DNA of 64,000 bases from Citrobacter freundii (GTDB taxonomy: Bacteria; Bacteroidota; Bacteroidia; Chitinophagales; Chitinophagaceae): assembly GCA_003243445.1 (NCBI GenBank), contig QFQQ01000023.1, forward strand, positions 1-64,000. Reading direction: 5' to 3'. The notes under the pieces are model-generated. The model saw nothing but the letters and a program-made list of their open reading frames with translations. It had not been told where the DNA came from and searched no databases. The translations under genes and the position numbers were made by a program. Position 1 is the stretch's first letter. Each line of letters opens with the position of its first letter. This document shows positions 60,716 to 64,000 of this stretch, one piece after another.

Positions 60716-63700
60716 TCATTGTCCTCCTATCTTGCTGTTCTTTCCTTCTTCCGCAATAGCTGCACTCAACTTTGATTGTGCTTCAGCCTTGAGGTTTGGT
60801 TCAACAGTATTATCTACCACGCTCTGGAAAGTGGCTTTCGCGTTGAAATAATCTTTCTGTTTGAAATAAATATCACCCAGCAGGATATATGCTTTCGTGA
60901 TCCAGAAATCATATGACCCGGATTTGTTGATCACTTCAAATGCTGCTTTTTCCGCATCGGTCAGTTTGTTCAGCTGGAACCATCCGTTGGCTACGCCATA
61001 ACGCGCTTCAGCCGCCAGCGCCGACTTGGTAAGAGAGATCACAGATTTGAAGCTGGCAATCGCCTGGTCATATTGCTTGTTGATCTCGTACGATTTTGCG
61101 ATCGCCATGTTGGCAAGCGCTTTATCATCCGTACTTGCATTTTTTACTGTGGCCAGTTCTTTTGCGTTTGCTGCTGCTTCGGTCCATTTCTGCAACTGAT
61201 ACTGACTGCGGAGCAATCCGCGCATCGCTTCAAGTCTGTTCTCCTGGCTGGAAGCTTCCTGTGCCAGTTGAGCAAAGTATTTTTCCGCCTGTTCGTAATT
61301 TTTCAGTTCGAAGAAATGAATACGGGCGGCTTCAAGGATTGCGCGCTCTGCATATTTATTAGGTGCGTTGGCGGCAACGGGTTCGTATCCAAGCAAAGCA
61401 TTCTTCCAATCCTTTTTATCATTGTAGATCTCCGCGCGATAGAAATTCGCATCGATCGCATAAGCGCCATTCGGGAATTTGCTCAGGTAATTATTCAGGG
61501 CTGTTAATCCCGCAGATGTGTTGCCATTGCTCAACTGCGCTTCCGCAGCGGTATAAGTAAGCGAATCTTCCGCACTCACACTGATCGGCTTACCGGCCTG
61601 ACGCATAAAGTTTGCGTAATCATCCGTTTTGCCATCCTGCACATAGATCGTTTTGACATTTTCCAGCGCATCTTCTGCTTCGGGTGAGTTGGGATATTGG
61701 GAAACAAGCGTTTTGTATTGCTGTAATGCGGCCGTATTATTATTCAGGTTATAATAAGCCGTACCTAATTTCAGGTATGCCTGTGGTTTCAGGCTTGCAT
61801 TTCCCGTACTCTTGATCACATTGTTCAGGAAAGGGATCGCTTCGTTGAATTTTTCATCAGACATGTACGTATTCGCAATTTCCATATTCGCGTCTGTGGC
61901 CAATGTGGAAGAAGGGAATTTCCTGTTCATTGTATTCAGCAGGCTGATCTTCTCTTTCGGGCTTTTTATACCGGCGATCATCGAGCTTTGGAACGTTGCA
62001 TAATCTTCAGAAGGCCATGAATATTTGATCACGTTATCATACATCGCTTTTGCTTTTGTATAATTACGTTCCATATAATAGCAGTCTGCTGTGCGGAGAT
62101 ACGCATCCTGTGTCAGCTGATCCGCACTAAGTCCTGCATTTTTTGACAGAGGTTCGAAGAAATCGCGCGCAGCGGCATAATTCTCTTTACGCAGGTAGGC
62201 ATATCCAAGGTTATACCGTGCGTTTGAAAGATTGGCTTCGCCGCTTGCCGGCGCGCCCCCGCTTACGTAGGCGTTGTAATATTTAATGGCATCGTCTATT
62301 TTATTCTGACGATAAGAGATCTCTCCTTTCCAGAAATTCACCAGAGGCAATACGCTTCCATTGTTCGGATCTTTCAGCGCTTTATCCAGCATGGCATTTG
62401 CTTCGGTAAGCTGGCCATCATTCACCAGTTCTGTAGCACGCCCAAATAAAATACGGGGATAAAGCCGTTTTGCATTCGGCGTAGGATCTTTCATTCCATC
62501 GAGCAGGCTGATCGCCTCGCGGTAGTTATTGGTATTCGTCAGCACAGCTACCAGCAGATCCTTTGCTTCTGTGATATAAGTTGATTGCGGGTAATCGTTT
62601 ACAAAGGTTTTGAAACCATTCAGTGCTTCATCCTGGAAGCCTAGTTCATAAGAAAGTTTTGCATATTGGAACCTGGAGATCTCCTGTTGCTTCTTATCAC
62701 TGCTGTTGGATGCGCAGAATAAGAACGCGTTCCGGGCATTTGTCTTTTGTCCTGTTTTGAGATACGCGTCACCCAGCAGATACATGGCGTGCTGGCTCAG
62801 TGTATCCTGCTTTCCGCTGAGTTGTTTGAATCCCTCGATCGCTTTTGCCAGTTGATTGACCTGGTAGTAACAATAAGAAAGTTCATACAGGTCTTCCCTG
62901 CGCACTTTATCTGATCGTTTCACATAATCTTCCAGGTAGGGCAGCGCTTTCGCGTATTCCCTTGCTTCGAAGTATGCATGCCCGATCATCTGTTTCATCT
63001 CCAGGTCATAGTACTGGGATTGTCCTGTTTTGATCTTTGACTCAGCATATTTCAGTGCTTCATCTTTTTTTCCTTGTATATAATAAATCTGGGCGATATA
63101 ATAAGGAACGACTGTAGCATAGTTCTTCTCATTCTCGACGATCTTGAAGCTTTGCAGTGCCTCTGTATACTGGCGATCACGGAAAGCGAGAAAACCGTAA
63201 TAATAATTTGCATCGAGATAATTAGGATCATCTTTGATGCTGCGGATGGTATTGAAAAGAGGTTTTGCCTGGGCAAATTGCTGAAGAGTGAAATAGGAAT
63301 ATGCCTGATGGAATTTCATCGTGGCAATATCCTTATTGCTCAGGTTGGCGATATTGGCCATTTCATAGCGGGAAATAGCTTTCTCGAACTCCTTCCGGCG
63401 AAAATAATATTCTCCCAGCTGGTAGTTCATCATTTGAACACGTGCGGTGTTCTTTTCCTGATCGATGAACGCTATTGCCTGAGCTTCAGAGCGGCCTTCA
63501 TCCTGTTTGAGCGCACAGGCGATGGTATAATAGCTGATCTCCTGCACCGTCACCGAATGATTGGCGATATCTGTTTCTCTCACCGATTGTTTCAACTCTT
63601 TCAGCAACGGATAAGCAAGACTGTATTGCTCTCTCTGAAAGTACTCCTTAGCTTCTTTGAATTTTGCGTCCGGATCAGTGTAAAATGCCGTTTGTTGCGC

Positions 63701-63754
63701 AAACACTGCTCCGCCACAAACCGTGGCCAGGGCCAGTAAAATTGATTGCTTCAT
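60716..63754 (-). CDS. Large exported TPR protein
   Basis: A 1012-residue protein: signal peptide (SILLALATVCGGAVFAQ) and TPR-type helical repeats through nearly the whole chain (AKEYFQREQYSLAYPLLKEL, LGEYYFRRKEFEKAISRYEM, LGDAYLKTGQKTNARNAFLF, LGDIYFKQKDYFNAKATFQS and many more). A periplasmic scaffold is expected. First gene of the operon TPR / barrel (14 bp gap) / HU (8 bp gap). No enzymatic motif seen. Confidence 0.9.
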   Translation of the reverse strand: MKQSILLALATVCGGAVFAQQTAFYTDPDAKFKEAKEYFQREQYSLAYPLLKELKQSVRETDIANHSVTVQEISYYTIACALKQDEGRSEAQAIAFIDQEKNTARVQMMNYQLGEYYFRRKEFEKAISRYEMANIANLSNKDIATMKFHQAYSYFTLQQFAQAKPLFNTIRSIKDDPNYLDANYYYGFLAFRDRQYTEALQSFKIVENEKNYATVVPYYIAQIYYIQGKKDEALKYAESKIKTGQSQYYDLEMKQMIGHAYFEAREYAKALPYLEDYVKRSDKVRREDLYELSYCYYQVNQLAKAIEGFKQLSGKQDTLSQHAMYLLGDAYLKTGQKTNARNAFLFCASNSSDKKQQEISRFQYAKLSYELGFQDEALNGFKTFVNDYPQSTYITEAKDLLVAVLTNTNNYREAISLLDGMKDPTPNAKRLYPRILFGRATELVNDGQLTEANAMLDKALKDPNNGSVLPLVNFWKGEISYRQNKIDDAIKYYNAYVSGGAPASGEANLSNARYNLGYAYLRKENYAAARDFFEPLSKNAGLSADQLTQDAYLRTADCYYMERNYTKAKAMYDNVIKYSWPSEDYATFQSSMIAGIKSPKEKISLLNTMNRKFPSSTLATDANMEIANTYMSDEKFNEAIPFLNNVIKSTGNASLKPQAYLKLGTAYYNLNNNTAALQQYKTLVSQYPNSPEAEDALENVKTIYVQDGKTDDYANFMRQAGKPISVSAEDSLTYTAAEAQLSNGNTSAGLTALNNYLSKFPNGAYAIDANFYRAEIYNDKKDWKNALLGYEPVAANAPNKYAERAILEAARIHFFELKNYEQAEKYFAQLAQEASSQENRLEAMRGLLRSQYQLQKWTEAAANAKELATVKNASTDDKALANMAIAKSYEINKQYDQAIASFKSVISLTKSALAAEARYGVANGWFQLNKLTDAEKAAFEVINKSGSYDFWITKAYILLGDIYFKQKDYFNAKATFQSVVDNTVEPNLKAEAQSKLSAAIAEEGKNSKIGGQ

Positions 63755-63905
63755 GAAGGATATCCTTTAAAACCGTTGTTGACTAAACGTTGCAATATTC
63801 AAAATTATTTCAAGTTTTGATCCAAGATCATCTTAACAGGTGTGGAAAAGTCCATTTATGGACGATGTTTAACATTTCCTTCGAATCAGCGCTTCCGATG
63901 TTTGT

Positions 63906-63987
63906 TCGATGTTCGATGCTCGATGTCCGATGGTCGAATTCAGGTTTCACGAATTTCGACCATCGGACATCGAGCATCGAACATCGA
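63906..63987. repeat. Family B heptamer repeat with perfect 33-bp mirrored arms
   Basis: Left arm 63906-63938 and right arm 63955-63987 are exact reverse complements over 33 bp; units TCGATGT / TCGATGC / TCGATGT / CCGATGG, 16-nt loop. The variant units are mirrored in order. Lies 150 bp upstream of the TPR gene. Confidence 0.92.
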
Positions 63988-64000
63988 TTTTAATTAACTT

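Noticed and set aside
63790..63993. 67-codon plus-strand frame at the window end
   Set aside because: More than half of it translates the family B hairpin.
1..64000. CRISPR array
   Set aside because: The short-unit repeats are degenerate, have no unique spacers of constant length and no cas genes nearby.
1..64000. tRNA, rRNA or riboswitch
   Set aside because: Reading both strands I saw no cloverleaf with a GTTCRANYC arm, no rRNA-like sequence and no convincing riboswitch core; a covariance-model search would be the proper test.

Overview
The window looks like a chromosomal stretch from a member of the Bacteroidota, most likely family Chitinophagaceae (inferred from gene content and style, not from a marker gene). 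Supporting signs: promoters of the TAnnTTTG type with almost no Shine-Dalgarno sequences; two proteins with type IX secretion (T9SS) C-terminal sorting domains; a LigD with the order phosphoesterase-ligase-polymerase next to Ku; a BlaI/BlaR1 pair; many lipoproteins and small outer-membrane barrels. I see no rRNA, tRNA, CRISPR array, prophage or intact transposase. About 52 protein genes are supported.

Layout. 1-7.3 kb: an erythrose-4-phosphate-dehydrogenase-like GAPDH paralogue, a Gfo/Idh/MocA oxidoreductase, an MpaB/DUF2236 protein, an OmpR-type two-component pair and a divergent HExxH lipoprotein. 7.6-11.5 kb: a four-domain CBM48-like protein translationally coupled to a two-domain retropepsin-like protease, then VOC and AraC proteins. 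11.7-15 kb: NHEJ operon ku-ligD. 15-28.4 kb: SDR, MATE, NudK, ThuA, MscS, a tandem pair of clan-AA aspartic protease-like proteins (the second with a damaged DTG motif), TauE/SafE, DUF1080 and HAD proteins. 29-34 kb: membrane pyrophosphatase and blaI-blaR1. 34.1-35.8 kb: no intact gene; a decayed reading frame, a MITE-like element and a 420-bp AT-rich island. 35.8-46 kb: housekeeping genes (pyrE, coaD, pyrB, pyrR, P5C dehydrogenase, prfB with a programmed +1 frameshift) plus small barrels. 46-56 kb: peptidases (M61, M48, M43) with LemA, an amidohydrolase and a T9SS cargo protein. 56-63.8 kb: glutaminyl cyclotransferase, a methyltransferase and a TPR / outer-membrane barrel / HU-domain operon.

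The most unusual content is between the genes. Many intergenic regions are filled by degenerate tandem repeats with a 7-nt unit (four families) or a 9-nt unit (one family), usually as two mirrored arms that are reverse complements of each other. Several pairs enclose a hairpin that looks like an intrinsic terminator. The arms begin within a few bases of a stop codon or end just upstream of a -7 promoter element. Separate multi-copy palindromic elements (34336-34598 and 55939-56194; 25891-26122; 25790-25909 and 49239-49362) look like non-autonomous MITE/REP-type DNA.

Promoters of the form TATCTTYG lie only 4-8 nt upstream of the start codon of at least five genes, which predicts leaderless or near-leaderless mRNAs.
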